Shown here piece by piece: positions 35,912 through 44,191 of a stretch of DNA of 64,000 bases. Location: the NCBI RefSeq assembly GCF_004522105.1, contig NZ_SPUJ01000011.1, positions 1 to 64,000 on the forward strand, read 5' to 3'. Under the pieces are notes generated by a model that was not told the DNA's origin, made no database searches, and worked only from the letters and a program-made list of their open reading frames with translations. Made by a program: the position numbers and the translations under genes. Position 1 is the first letter of the stretch. The number at the start of each line of letters is the position of its first letter. The stretch is from Nocardioides sp. 1609. Its GTDB lineage: Bacteria; Actinomycetota; Actinomycetes; Propionibacteriales; Nocardioidaceae.

Positions 35912-36550
35912 ATGAGCAACCCCCGCCGCGCCCTCGTGGTCGTCGACGTCCAGCAGGAGTACTTCGACGGCCCGCTCACCATCCAGCACCCGCCGCGGAC
36001 CGACGCCCTGGCCCGGGTGGTCCGCGCGATCGGCGTCGCCCGGGAGCACGGCCTGCCGGCCGTCGTCGTCCAGCACACGGCGGGCGAGGGTGCTCCGGTC
36101 TTCGCGCCCGGGACCCCGGGCTTCGACAACCACCCGGACGTCGAGGCCGCGGTCGACCCGGCCTGGAAGCGGGTCACCAAGGGGTACGGGAGCGTGTTCG
36201 CGGGCACCGACGTCGCCGACTGGCTGCGCGAGGTCGGCGCCGACACCATCACCGTCGTCGGGTTCATGACCAACAACTGCGACCTGGCCACCGCCGTCGA
36301 GGCCGAGGGGCTCGGCGTCGCCGTCGAGGTGCTCTCGGACGCCAGCGGCGCGATCCACCTGGCCAACTCCGCCGGCAAGGTGCACGCCCGCGACCTGCAC
36401 GAGACGTTGATGACGCTGCTCAACTCGAACTTCGCCTCGGTCGCGACGACCGAGCAGTGGGAGCAGGCCGTCGCCGCCGGCACGGCCCTCGAGACGGGGA
36501 GCGACCTGGGCTCCTCGGCGATGGCCGGGCGGGCGGCGTTCGACGCCTGA
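35912..36550 (+). CDS. Isochorismatase-like cysteine hydrolase
   Basis: This 212-residue enzyme has all three catalytic residues of the family: Asp in LVVVDVQQEYFDGP (about residue 12), Lys in WKRVTKGYGSVF and Cys in GFMTNNCDLATAVEAEGLG (about residue 117). The family includes nicotinamidases and carbamoyl/ureido hydrolases, and the length is typical. AGGAG lies six bases before the ATG. It is divergent from the GlxA-family regulator across 133 bases, which suggests that regulator controls it. The amide substrate is unknown. Confidence 0.85.
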   Translation: MSNPRRALVVVDVQQEYFDGPLTIQHPPRTDALARVVRAIGVAREHGLPAVVVQHTAGEGAPVFAPGTPGFDNHPDVEAAVDPAWKRVTKGYGSVFAGTDVADWLREVGADTITVVGFMTNNCDLATAVEAEGLGVAVEVLSDASGAIHLANSAGKVHARDLHETLMTLLNSNFASVATTEQWEQAVAAGTALETGSDLGSSAMAGRAAFDA

Positions 36551-36628
36551 TCCCGCTCCCGGGCGGCCGCGTCCCGGGGGGACGCATCCCGGGGTCGTCG
36601 TGAGCCCGACGTGGGCCCGACGCGGCGG

Positions 36629-37483
36629 TCAGCGCTCGCCGGTCGCCACCGGCCGGTCGAGGTTGCTCCACTGCGACCACGAGCCCGGGTAGAGCGCGAC
36701 GTCGTCGTGGCCCGCGATCGCGAGCGCCGCGATCTCATGGGCGGCGGTCACCCCCGAGCCGCAGTACACCGCCGTCGCGACGCCGGCACGGACGCCGAGC
36801 GCCTCGAACCGGGCCCGCAGCTCCGCGGGTGGTCGGAAGGTCCCGTCGGGCGCCAGGTTGTCGACGGTCGGCGCGCTCACCGCCCCGGGCACGTGGCCGG
36901 CCCTCGGGTCGACCGGCTCGACCTCGCCGCGGTACCGCTCACCGGCGCGGGCGTCGAGCAGGACCCCGCCGGCGCCGAACCCGGACACCTCCTCGGCGTC
37001 GACGGTCACCATCCCGCCGCCGGGCAGGACCACGTCGCCGGCGGCCGGGACGACGTCGTCGTCGTCGAGCGGCTGGCCGGCGGCGACCCAGGCGGCCAGA
37101 CCGCCGTCGAGGAGCCGGACGTCGGTGAACCCGGCCCACCGCAGCAGCCACCACGCCCGCGCGGAAGCGAGGTTCCCCGTGGCGTCATAGGCGACGACGG
37201 TGCTCCCGGCGCGCACCCCCCACCGTCGCGCGGCCGCCTGCACCTGGTCGAGCCCCGGTAGCGGGTGACGTCCGTCGGTGGGTCGGCCGTGGGCGGCGAG
37301 GTCGGTGTCGAGCGGGACGAAGACGGCACCGGGCAGGTGACCGAGCAGGTAGTCGCCGTGCTCCGGCGGGCCACCCAGCGTCCACCGGACGTCGAGGAGC
37401 ACGAGGTCGCGACGACCCGCCCGGGCGGCGTCGACGAGCCCGACCAGCTGGTCTGCGGTGACGAGGACGCCCGGCGCGGTCAT
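36629..37483 (-). CDS. sseA: Thiosulfate/3-mercaptopyruvate sulfurtransferase
   Basis: This 284-residue protein has two rhodanese domains. The N-terminal one carries LVLLDVRWTLGG and AYDATGNLASAR, where the active-site position lacks Cys. The C-terminal one has the active Cys in VYCGSGVTAAHEIAAL (about residue 241). The CGSGVT loop favours mercaptopyruvate over thiosulfate. Such enzymes move sulfane sulfur to cyanide or protein acceptors. It lies 31 bases upstream of nothing else on its strand except SDR1, whose stop is 32 bases away. Confidence 0.88.
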   Translation of the reverse strand: MTAPGVLVTADQLVGLVDAARAGRRDLVLLDVRWTLGGPPEHGDYLLGHLPGAVFVPLDTDLAAHGRPTDGRHPLPGLDQVQAAARRWGVRAGSTVVAYDATGNLASARAWWLLRWAGFTDVRLLDGGLAAWVAAGQPLDDDDVVPAAGDVVLPGGGMVTVDAEEVSGFGAGGVLLDARAGERYRGEVEPVDPRAGHVPGAVSAPTVDNLAPDGTFRPPAELRARFEALGVRAGVATAVYCGSGVTAAHEIAALAIAGHDDVALYPGSWSQWSNLDRPVATGER

Positions 37484-37514
37484 CGGGCCACCGTAGACGC
37501 CGGGCGCCGCTGCG

Positions 37515-38375
37515 TCAGGACCGCTTGCGCGACACCGCGTCGAACACCGGCCCGACCACCCGGTCGTAGAGCCCCGGCGCGAGCCGGAAGGCGGCCACCA
37601 GGCCGTAGTTCAGGTAGGCCGTCTGCACCTCGAAGCGCCGCGAACCGATCTGCCGCAGCACCACCCTCGCCGCCCGCTCGGGACTGATCGTCGGCGGCGG
37701 GGCGGTGTTGACGCCGCCGGCCGCGTCGAGCGCCGAGTCGTAGATCGGGGTGTCGACGCTGCCCGGCGTGACGTGGGCGATCCGCACGCCCGGCAGGTCG
37801 CCGTTCTCGATCTTCAGCTGGCGGGCCAGGGCGCGCACGCCCCACTTGCTGACGACGTACGGCGTCATCTCGGGCACCGCGACGAGCCCGAGCAGCGAGC
37901 CCACGAGCACGAGGTCGCCGTGCTCCTGTCGGCGCAGCACCGGGACGACGTGGCGGGCCACCGACGCCGAGCCGAGCAGGTTGGTGCCGACCACCTGGGC
38001 GAAGTCCTCCGCCGAGGTGTCCTCGGTGCGGCCGTAGGTGACGACGCCGGCGCAGTGCAGCACCGCGTCGATCCGGCCGTGCCGGCCGAGCGTGTCGGCG
38101 ACCACCTGCTCGACGGCGGCGTCGTCGGAGACGTCGGCCGTGAGCGGCGTGGCCGAGGCGGCGCCCCGGGCCCGGCAGTCCTCGGCGACCTCCTCCAGCA
38201 CGTCGGCGCGGCGGGCCACCAGGACGACGTGGTCGCCGGCGTCGGCGGAGAGCAGCGCGGTGGCGCGACCGATCCCGCTCGAGGCGCCGGTGACGACGAC
38301 GACCCGACCCGGCGGCCGGGGACCCGAGACGCCGAGGAGACCCGAGAGTCCCGGCACCATCCCTCGCGTCAGCAC
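37515..38375 (-). CDS. Short-chain dehydrogenase/reductase (first of two paralogues)
   Basis: This 286-residue SDR has the cofactor motif VVVVTGASSGIGRATALL (about residues 28-45), HCAGVVTYG in place of NNAG, and the catalytic pair in PYVVSKWGVRALARQL (YxxxK). A C-terminal extension of about 60 residues carries LNYGLVAAFRLAPGLYDRVV. The GTG at 38375 is preferred because GAGGGGG lies six bases before it; TTG at 38381 and ATG at 38360 are alternatives. The SDR at 38639 shares the VDTPIY...PPP...PER pattern and C-terminal extension, so they are paralogues. Substrate unknown. Confidence 0.85.
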   Translation of the reverse strand: MLTRGMVPGLSGLLGVSGPRPPGRVVVVTGASSGIGRATALLSADAGDHVVLVARRADVLEEVAEDCRARGAASATPLTADVSDDAAVEQVVADTLGRHGRIDAVLHCAGVVTYGRTEDTSAEDFAQVVGTNLLGSASVARHVVPVLRRQEHGDLVLVGSLLGLVAVPEMTPYVVSKWGVRALARQLKIENGDLPGVRIAHVTPGSVDTPIYDSALDAAGGVNTAPPPTISPERAARVVLRQIGSRRFEVQTAYLNYGLVAAFRLAPGLYDRVVGPVFDAVSRKRS

Positions 38376-38418
38376 GAGCAACCCCCTCGGGTGGGGTCGC
38401 TCGGGGCGGCGACGCCGT

Positions 38419-38424
38419 TAGCGT
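38419..38424 (+). promoter_or_regulatory. -10 box of a predicted leaderless DUF2945 transcript
   Basis: TAGCGT lies seven bases before the ATG at 38432. There is no Shine-Dalgarno sequence, so the small DUF2945 gene and the SDR behind it are probably read from this promoter. Confidence 0.55.
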
Positions 38425-38431
38425 CCGAGGC

Positions 38432-38635
38432 ATGAGCATCCGCAAGGGAACCAAGGTCCACTGGAACACCTCTCAGGGGAAGACCACCGGCAAGGCCGTC
38501 GAGAAGCGGACGAAGCCCTTCCAGCACGACGGGCAGAAGTTCGACGCGAGCGAGGACGACCCGTACTGGATCGTCGAGTCCGAGAAGACGGGGGCGAGCG
38601 CCGCCCACAAGGAATCCTCGCTCGAGCAGGCCTGA
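38432..38635 (+). CDS. DUF2945 (hypervirulence-associated TUDOR-type) small protein
   Basis: This 67-residue protein begins MSIRKGTKVHWNTSQGKTTG and ends with DDPYWIVESEKTGASAAHK, the hallmark of DUF2945, a small SH3/Tudor-like barrel. The function is unknown; such proteins often occur next to stress genes. It is divergent from SDR1 and is followed by SDR2 three bases later, so the two are co-transcribed. Confidence 0.85.
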   Translation: MSIRKGTKVHWNTSQGKTTGKAVEKRTKPFQHDGQKFDASEDDPYWIVESEKTGASAAHKESSLEQA

Positions 38636-38638
38636 GGC

Positions 38639-39565
38639 GTGGGCACCCCGCAGCCGGCAGCGCCGCGAGCGGTCCTCGTCGTCGGCGCCACGTCCGGCAT
38701 CGGCCTCGCGGTCGCCCAGCAGCTGAGCGCCCGCGGCGACCGCCTGGTGCTGCTGGCGCGCGACGAGGCCCGCCTCCGGCAGGTCGCCGACGGTCTGCCC
38801 GGTCCGGTCGAGGTCGTCGCGGGCGACGTCGCCGACGAGGACGTCGTGGAGCGCGCCGTCACCGCGTGCGTGGCGGCGTACGGACGGTGCGACGCGGCGG
38901 TCAGCACGGCCCAGGCGATGGCCTACGGCACCGTCGCGAGCCTGCCGCCCGACGTGCTGCGCCACCTCGTCGACGTCGCCGTCGGCGGCACCGGCAACCT
39001 GGCCCGCTCGCTGCTCCCCCGCTTCCGTAAGCAGGGCGGCGGCCACCTGGTCGTCGTCAGCTCGCTGCTCGCCGAGATCGCCGTCCCCTCGATGGGCGGC
39101 TACTGCGCCGCCAAGTGGGGCCAGCTCGGCCTGGTCCGCGCGCTGCAGGTGGAGGTGCGCCGCGAGCGCGGCGTCCACGTCAGCGTCGTGCTGCCGGGCG
39201 CCGTCGACACCCCGATCTACCGTCAGGCCGCCACGTACGCCGGCCGGCTGGGCTCGGCGCCGCCGCCGGTCGTCACGCCCGAGCGGGTGGCGCAGGCGTG
39301 CCTGCGGCGGCTCGACCGGCCGCGCCGGCTCGACCACGTGGGGCCGGCCAACCTGCCCGCCGTCGCGGCGTTCCGCCTCCTGCCCGCGCTGTACGACCGC
39401 CTGGCCGGGCCCCTGGTCGACCGGGTCGTGCTGCGAGGCCCGCGCTCCGAGGACCACGGGGGCAACGTGCTGGAGCCGGTGCCGTCGGCCGAGGGACTCA
39501 GAGGCGGCTGGACCACCGGTGGGAGGCAGCGCGGCCGTTCGGGGCGCGCTCGTTGGCGTGGTTGA
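38639..39565 (+). CDS. Short-chain dehydrogenase/reductase (second of two paralogues)
   Basis: This 308-residue SDR has VLVVGATSGIGLAVAQQL (about residues 12-29) and the catalytic pair in GGYCAAKWGQLGLVRAL. The NNAG position is replaced by STAQAMAYG, a departure from the usual motif that also differs from SDR1. The last 35 residues are Arg/Gly-rich and look like read-through into non-conserved sequence. The start is GTG at 38639, three bases after the DUF2945 stop. It is paralogous to SDR1, on the opposite strand. Activity is likely but the substrate is unknown. Confidence 0.85.
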   Translation: MGTPQPAAPRAVLVVGATSGIGLAVAQQLSARGDRLVLLARDEARLRQVADGLPGPVEVVAGDVADEDVVERAVTACVAAYGRCDAAVSTAQAMAYGTVASLPPDVLRHLVDVAVGGTGNLARSLLPRFRKQGGGHLVVVSSLLAEIAVPSMGGYCAAKWGQLGLVRALQVEVRRERGVHVSVVLPGAVDTPIYRQAATYAGRLGSAPPPVVTPERVAQACLRRLDRPRRLDHVGPANLPAVAAFRLLPALYDRLAGPLVDRVVLRGPRSEDHGGNVLEPVPSAEGLRGGWTTGGRQRGRSGRARWRG

Positions 39566-39770
39566 GGACACGGTCCGTCCTGACGATGGTCGTGGCTGGG
39601 GCCGGCACGGGAGAGGGTGCTCCCCCGCGACAGCTGGGGCCCGCGGATGGGGAGCGGGGCTGGAGCCACGACGCTAGCCAGCAGCCGGGCTCGGCAGGTC
39701 ACCCGAAGGATTCCGACCCGCCACCCGTCCGGGGGGCGACCGCGGCGGCCGGGGACGGCAGCATCGAGAC

Positions 39771-40007
39771 ATGAACGACGACGCGCACACCACGCACGAC
39801 TCCAGCAAGCTCGAGGCGGTCCAGGGCGTGGTCGACCGCGTGAGCTCCTACCAGGACGGCGCACCGGAGGGCACGGTCCGCCACGAGCTCCTGGCCGGGC
39901 TCGACAGCGCCGGCGTCCGGCTCGAGGACGACGAGGTCACCCGCCTCGCCGACGCGATCGAGGAGCAGCACGGCGGCGTCGACGCCGCGAGCGTCCTGGG
40001 CGGCTGA
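39771..40007 (+). CDS. Small acidic protein of unknown function
   Basis: This 78-residue protein is rich in Asp and Glu and contains two helical segments, LEAVQGVVDRVSSYQDG and EDDEVTRLADAIEEQ, separated by a Gly/Ala-rich link. It has no membrane segment, cysteine or recognised motif. The 205 bases before it (39566-39770) hold nothing recognisable. It converges with PPK2 with a seven-base gap. Its reality rests on codon use and position. Confidence 0.55.
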   Translation: MNDDAHTTHDSSKLEAVQGVVDRVSSYQDGAPEGTVRHELLAGLDSAGVRLEDDEVTRLADAIEEQHGGVDAASVLGG

Positions 40008-40014
40008 CCTCGGC

Positions 40015-40905
40015 TCAGTCGCCGACGGCGTCGGTGCCCCGCTGCACGATGAGCGGGTCGGGGACCCCGACGACGTCGTCGTCGCGGCCCTCGTAGTCGA
40101 AGCGCGACAGGAAGTGCCGCATCGCGTTGACCCGCGCCCTCTTCTTGTCGTTGCTCTTGACCGTCGTCCACGGCGCCCACTCGGTGTCGGTGCGCCGCAC
40201 CATCGCCTCCTTGGCGGCGGTGTAGTCCTCCCACTTGTCGAGCGACTCGAGGTCGATCGGCGAGAGCTTCCACTGCCGCACGGGGTCGACCTGGCGGATG
40301 ATGAACCGCGTGCGCTGCTCCGACTGCGTCACCGAGAACCAGAACTTCGTGAGCGAAATCCCGCTGTCGACCAGCATCCGCTCGAACAGCGGCGCCTGGG
40401 CCATGTACTGCTCGTACTCGGGCGGCGAGGCGAACCCCATCACCCGCTCCACCCCGGCGCGGTTGTACCAGGACCGGTCGAACAGGACCATCTCGCCGGC
40501 GGTCGGCAGGTGCTGGACGTAGCGCTGGAAGTACCACTGGTTCTGCTCGCGGTCACTGGGCTTGCCGAGCGCCACGGTGCGGGCGTAGCGGGGGTTGAGG
40601 TGCTCCATGAACCGCTTGATCGTGCCGCCCTTGCCGGCGGCGTCGCGGCCCTCGAACAGGAGCACGTGCTTGCTGCCGGTGTCGGCGGCCCAGCGCTGGA
40701 ACTTCAGCAGCTCCACCTGCAGGCGGTACTTAGCCTCGTCGTACTCCTCGCGCGGCATCCGCTCGTCGTAGGGGTAGTTCTCGCGCCACGTGTCGACCGC
40801 GCGGCCGTCGGGATCGATGAGCACCGGGTCGTCGTCGTGGTCCTCCCCGATCGTGTGACCGCCGATGTGCAGCCGGTCGATGTACTCGCGCACGTCCCTC
40901 AACAT
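40015..40905 (-). CDS. ppk2: Polyphosphate kinase 2
   Basis: PPK2 enzymes reversibly transfer phosphate between polyphosphate and nucleoside diphosphates. The 296-residue protein has the Walker A LLFEGRDAAGKGGTIKR (about residues 80-96), Walker B region MVLFDRSWYNRAGVERVMGF and the lid WFSVTQSEQRTRFIIRQ. One kinase domain is present, as in class I PPK2. ATG at 40905 was chosen because TACGGT lies seven bases upstream and suggests a leaderless transcript; ATG at 40923 is the alternative. It is divergent from the histidine kinase. Confidence 0.9.
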   Translation of the reverse strand: MLRDVREYIDRLHIGGHTIGEDHDDDPVLIDPDGRAVDTWRENYPYDERMPREEYDEAKYRLQVELLKFQRWAADTGSKHVLLFEGRDAAGKGGTIKRFMEHLNPRYARTVALGKPSDREQNQWYFQRYVQHLPTAGEMVLFDRSWYNRAGVERVMGFASPPEYEQYMAQAPLFERMLVDSGISLTKFWFSVTQSEQRTRFIIRQVDPVRQWKLSPIDLESLDKWEDYTAAKEAMVRRTDTEWAPWTTVKSNDKKRARVNAMRHFLSRFDYEGRDDDVVGVPDPLIVQRGTDAVGD

Positions 40906-40912
40906 GGGTGGC

Positions 40913-40955
40913 ACCGTAGTCATCGCACATGAACGACCGGGGTCGGGTCTACGGT
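40913..40955. promoter_or_regulatory. Twin TACGGT -10 boxes of the divergent ppk2 and histidine kinase genes
   Basis: TACGGT occurs on the minus strand at 40918-40913, seven bases before the ppk2 ATG, and on the plus strand at 40950-40955, five bases before the kinase ATG at 40961. Identical boxes at leaderless spacing in both directions suggest the two genes share a sigma factor. Confidence 0.5.
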
Positions 40956-40960
40956 GACGC

Positions 40961-42148
40961 ATGGCCGAGCCCGAGAGCGACGTCGGTGAGCCACGACGAG
41001 CGCGTCCCCCCACCTCGCCCGACGAGGACGTCGAGGACGTCGAGGAGCGCTACCGCTCCCTCTTCGACCAGAACCCCCAGGCCGTCTTCCGGCTCGGCGT
41101 CGACGGCCGGTTCACCGAGCTCAACCCGTCGGCCGGCGAGGTCAGCGGCTACCGCGCCGGCGAGCTGGTCGGCCGGCACTTCCACGAGCTCGTCGTCCAC
41201 GAGGACCACGACCGGGCCTCCGAGGCGTTCGCGCGGGTGATCGAGCACGGCTCCCAGCAGGTCGACCTGGCCATCCGGCGCGCCGACGGACAGGTCGTGG
41301 ACCTCTTCGTCACCGGGATCCCGTGGAAGGTCGACGGCGCGACCCGGGGGGTCTACGTCGTCGCCGACGACGTCACCGGTCGCAACCACGCCGCCCGCGA
41401 GCTCGACGCCACCCGGCGCTTCGCCACCGAGGCGGCGCGGGCCAAGACCGACTTCGTCGCCCGGATGAGCCACGAGGTCCGGACTCCGCTGACCAGCATC
41501 CTGGCGGCGGTCGAGCTGTTGGCCGACACCGGTCCGAGCCCCGAGCAGACCGAGCTCATCACCACCCTGCAGCGCTCCGGCACCCGGCTGCTCGCGCTCG
41601 TCGACGGCGTCCTCGACTTCTCCGCGGCCGACAGCGCGAGCGCGCCCACCACCGAGGAGTTCGACGTGCACGCCCTCATCGGCGACGCCGTCGCGCTCGT
41701 GGAGAAGTCGGCGCGGCGCAAGGGACTGCGGCTCGACCTCGACCTCGGCGCCGACGTCCCGCGGCGGGTCCGGGACCACCCGACCTGGACGTCGCAGATC
41801 CTGGTGAACCTGCTGAGCAACGCCGTCGAGCACACCGAGACCGGCGGCGTCGAGCTCGCGGTCAGCACGACGGTGACCGCGAGGTCCGGACCGGCGATCC
41901 TCTACCGCGTCGCGGACACCGGCATCGGCATCGATCCCTCCCGTCACGAGCAGATCTTCGAGCCCTTCAGCCGGCTCCCCACCCCCGGGTCGACCGGCAC
42001 CCCACGGGCCGGGCTGGGGCTCAGCATCGTCAAGCAGCTGGTCGCCGTCAGCGGCGGCACGATCGCCGTGGACAGCGCCCTGGGACGGGGCAGCACGTTC
42101 TTCGTGCTGCTGCCGGTCGAGCCGCTCGACGACCACGACGTTCCCTGA
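40961..42148 (+). CDS. PAS-domain sensor histidine kinase
   Basis: This soluble 395-residue kinase has an N-terminal PAS domain (about residues 28-145, with SLFDQNPQAVFRLGVDGRF). The HisKA domain carries the phosphoacceptor in FVARMSHEVRTPLTSIL (about residue 168), and the HATPase domain has ILVNLLSNAVEHTE (N box), VADTGIGIDPSRHEQIFEPF (G1) and GLGLSIVKQL (G2). No membrane segment is visible, so it senses an internal signal. No response regulator is adjacent. It is divergent from ppk2, suggesting control of phosphate or stress metabolism. Confidence 0.9.
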   Translation: MAEPESDVGEPRRARPPTSPDEDVEDVEERYRSLFDQNPQAVFRLGVDGRFTELNPSAGEVSGYRAGELVGRHFHELVVHEDHDRASEAFARVIEHGSQQVDLAIRRADGQVVDLFVTGIPWKVDGATRGVYVVADDVTGRNHAARELDATRRFATEAARAKTDFVARMSHEVRTPLTSILAAVELLADTGPSPEQTELITTLQRSGTRLLALVDGVLDFSAADSASAPTTEEFDVHALIGDAVALVEKSARRKGLRLDLDLGADVPRRVRDHPTWTSQILVNLLSNAVEHTETGGVELAVSTTVTARSGPAILYRVADTGIGIDPSRHEQIFEPFSRLPTPGSTGTPRAGLGLSIVKQLVAVSGGTIAVDSALGRGSTFFVLLPVEPLDDHDVP

Positions 42149-42279
42149 GCGGGTGAGCCGCGACCGGCGGCGGCGTCCTACCGTCGAGGTACTGGCACGC
42201 CGGGTCTCCGGCGTCCCTCCCTCGGGTCGGATCCCGGTGACCCCGGTCGATCCCGCTCGCACCTCTCGTCAGGAACCCC

Positions 42280-42828
42280 ATGTCGCAGCGCAACACCCTC
42301 GTCCGCAGCCTGCACGACCTCGGCCTGTCCACCTGGTTCGGCGGCTCCCTGATGGGCGCCGTCGGCCTCAACGGCGCGACGGGCCGCGCCGCGGACCCGA
42401 CCGAGCGCACCCGGCTGTCGTCCCTGGGCTGGAAGCTCTGGTCGCCCGTCGCGGCGGGTGCCATCGGCGCCCACGCGGTCGGCGGCGCCGGCCTCATCCT
42501 CGCGAACCGCCGCCGGATCGACCAGCACGGCGGCACCGCCGCCAACACCTGGACCAAGGGCGGCCTCACCGTCGCCGCGGCCGGCCTGACGGCGTACGCC
42601 GGGCTGCTCGGCCGCACGGTCGAGGCCGAGAGCGAGCACGGCGCCGAGGGCGCCACCGAGCCCTCCCCCGCCGCCTCCGACAAGCTCGCCTCCGCCCAGC
42701 GCCAGCTGAAGATCGTGCAGTGGGCCATCCCGGCGGTCACCGGCGTCCTGGTCGTGCTCGGCGCCCAGCAGGGCGAGCAGCAGCGTCCGAGCCAGCAGCT
42801 CCTCGGCCGCCTCCCCGGGCGCCACTGA
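42280..42828 (+). CDS. Small actinobacterial membrane protein of unknown function
   Basis: This 182-residue protein begins MSQRNTLVRSLHDLGLSTWF and has about four hydrophobic segments (about residues 15-32, 50-75, 88-108 and 150-165). A polar, acidic Pro/Ala loop around 113-135 lies between the third and fourth. I recall similar proteins in other actinobacteria but know of no assigned function. AGGA precedes the ATG. It is convergent with the PEP-mutase-family gene across a hairpin. No functional call is made. Confidence 0.7.
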   Translation: MSQRNTLVRSLHDLGLSTWFGGSLMGAVGLNGATGRAADPTERTRLSSLGWKLWSPVAAGAIGAHAVGGAGLILANRRRIDQHGGTAANTWTKGGLTVAAAGLTAYAGLLGRTVEAESEHGAEGATEPSPAASDKLASAQRQLKIVQWAIPAVTGVLVVLGAQQGEQQRPSQQLLGRLPGRH

Positions 42829-42854
42829 CCCGTCCGCGCGGTCGGGCCGCGGGC

Positions 42855-42873
42855 CTGACGCCGACGGCGTCAG
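42855..42873. terminator. Hairpin at the end of the PEP-mutase-family gene
   Basis: CTGACGCC (42855-42862) pairs exactly with GGCGTCAG (42866-42873) around a three-base loop. The right arm includes the stop codon of the minus-strand gene (42870-42872). It lies between two convergent genes. Confidence 0.65.
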
Positions 42874-43631
42874 CGCCAGGGGGTCACCAGGTCGGTCAGG
42901 GCCGGCGTGAGGGCCTTCATGAGCAGCGGGCCGAACGTGATGCGCTGGACGCCGGCGGCCCGCAGCTCGGCGAACGAGCCGGACGGCGCGCCGTCGACCG
43001 GGTGCGCGGTGACGTTGACCGGCCCGGAGAGCTCGGCGAGCAGGGTGCGCAGGGTCGCCGCGTCGGGCACCCGCACGGGGTACACGCTCCGCGCGCCCGC
43101 CGCCTCGCAGGCCTGCAGCCGGCGGACCGCCTCGGCGAGCGGGTCGTCGAAGGTGACCGTCGCGCCGAGGAACGCGTCGGTGCGGGCGTTGATGACGAGA
43201 TCGACGCCGGCCTCGTCGGCGGCGGCGCGCAGCGCGCCGATGTAGTCGGCGTGCTCGGCGACCTCGCGGAGCCGGCCCTCGCTGTGCACGGTGTCCTCGA
43301 CGTTGATCCCGACCGCGCCCGCGGCGAGCACCCGCTCGACGAGCTCGGCGGCCGGGGTGTCGTAGCCCGACTCGACGTCGGCGGTCACCGGGACGTCGAC
43401 GGCGGCGGTGATCCGGGCGATGCCGTCGAGGGCGTCGTCGAGCGTCATCCCCTCGTTGTCCTGCTGGCCACGGGAGTCGGCCAGGGGGTGGCTGCCGATG
43501 CTCAGTGCCTCGAACCCGGCACCGGCGACGGTGCGGGCCGACCAGGCGTCCCAGACGGTGGGCAGCACCAGGGGCGACCCGGTGTGGTGCAGACGGAGCA
43601 GCTCACTGGCCTTGGCGGCGATGTCAGTCAT
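42870..43631 (-). CDS. Isocitrate lyase/PEP mutase-family protein
   Basis: This 253-residue TIM-barrel protein has PTVWDAWSARTVAGAGFEAL, a Mg2+ site in VPVTADVESGYDTP (Asp/Glu), VGINVEDTVHSEGRL and INARTDAFLGA. These are the landmarks of the 2-methylisocitrate lyase/PEP mutase superfamily. The catalytic Cys loop of lyases (KKCGH) is absent, with SHPLADSRGQQDNEG in its place, which is typical of the uncharacterised actinobacterial branch. It probably cleaves or forms a C-C or C-P bond in a small oxo-acid. It is a monocistronic unit. Confidence 0.82.
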   Translation of the reverse strand: MTDIAAKASELLRLHHTGSPLVLPTVWDAWSARTVAGAGFEALSIGSHPLADSRGQQDNEGMTLDDALDGIARITAAVDVPVTADVESGYDTPAAELVERVLAAGAVGINVEDTVHSEGRLREVAEHADYIGALRAAADEAGVDLVINARTDAFLGATVTFDDPLAEAVRRLQACEAAGARSVYPVRVPDAATLRTLLAELSGPVNVTAHPVDGAPSGSFAELRAAGVQRITFGPLLMKALTPALTDLVTPWR

Positions 43632-43700
43632 GGTTCGAGGATGCCACGCGGCGCGGGTTCGCGGCGGTGGTGCCGATCGTGCCTTCTCGCGAGGCCGTGG

Positions 43701-43753
43701 CTCCGGACCCCTCTGCGGGGTGTCCGGAGCCGGTCACCCACAGGGGTGACCGG
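43701..43753 (-). terminator. Two tandem hairpins downstream of the GlsB gene
   Basis: CTCCGGAC (43701-43708) pairs with GTCCGGAG (43722-43729), extended by three more pairs past a one-base bulge. CCGGTCACCC (43730-43739) pairs exactly with GGGTGACCGG (43744-43753). The second ends ten bases past the stop of the small membrane protein gene (43763) and is its likely terminator. Confidence 0.8.
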
Positions 43754-43762
43754 CGACGTCGG

Positions 43763-44035
43763 TCAGACGTGGGCCTTCTTGTTGCGTCCCGACAGGCCCT
43801 CGGCCACGCCGATCAGCAGGATGGCGGCCACGACCGCCACGATCGCGCCGAGGATGTTGAGCTCGAAGATGTCGCCCGTGCCGAGCGCGCTGGCCACGAT
43901 GCCGCCGATGACCGAGCCGGCGAGGCCGAGCAGCAGCGTCGCGACGAGCGAGAGGTTCTGCTTGCCGGGCTTGATCAGGCGCGCGAGGACGCCGACGACG
44001 AGTCCGAAGACGATGAATCCGATGATGGCGAACAT
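43763..44035 (-). CDS. GlsB/YeaQ/YmgE-family small membrane protein
   Basis: This 90-residue protein starts FAIIGFIVFGLVVGVLARLI, then has PGKQNLSLVATLLLGLAGSV and a hydrophobic segment AIVAVVAAILLIGVAEGL. It therefore has three transmembrane helices and the conserved RLI-PG and GxxGxxxGG signatures of the YeaQ/YmgE (transglycosylase-associated) family, linked to stress. It is monocistronic with strong hairpins downstream. The exact role is unknown. Confidence 0.9.
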   Translation of the reverse strand: MFAIIGFIVFGLVVGVLARLIKPGKQNLSLVATLLLGLAGSVIGGIVASALGTGDIFELNILGAIVAVVAAILLIGVAEGLSGRNKKAHV

Positions 44036-44191
44036 GTGGTGTACCTGTCTCTCAACCGGCGCCTCGCCCGCTTCCGTTGCGCGACCGAGTGCTGCCGGGG
44101 CGTGCCCGTACCTCCGCACCGTCTCCTGGACGGCGCGTGGGCACCTCACCCGCTGGGGTCGCACCGGCGTGAGGTAGGACTCAGTGGGCCT

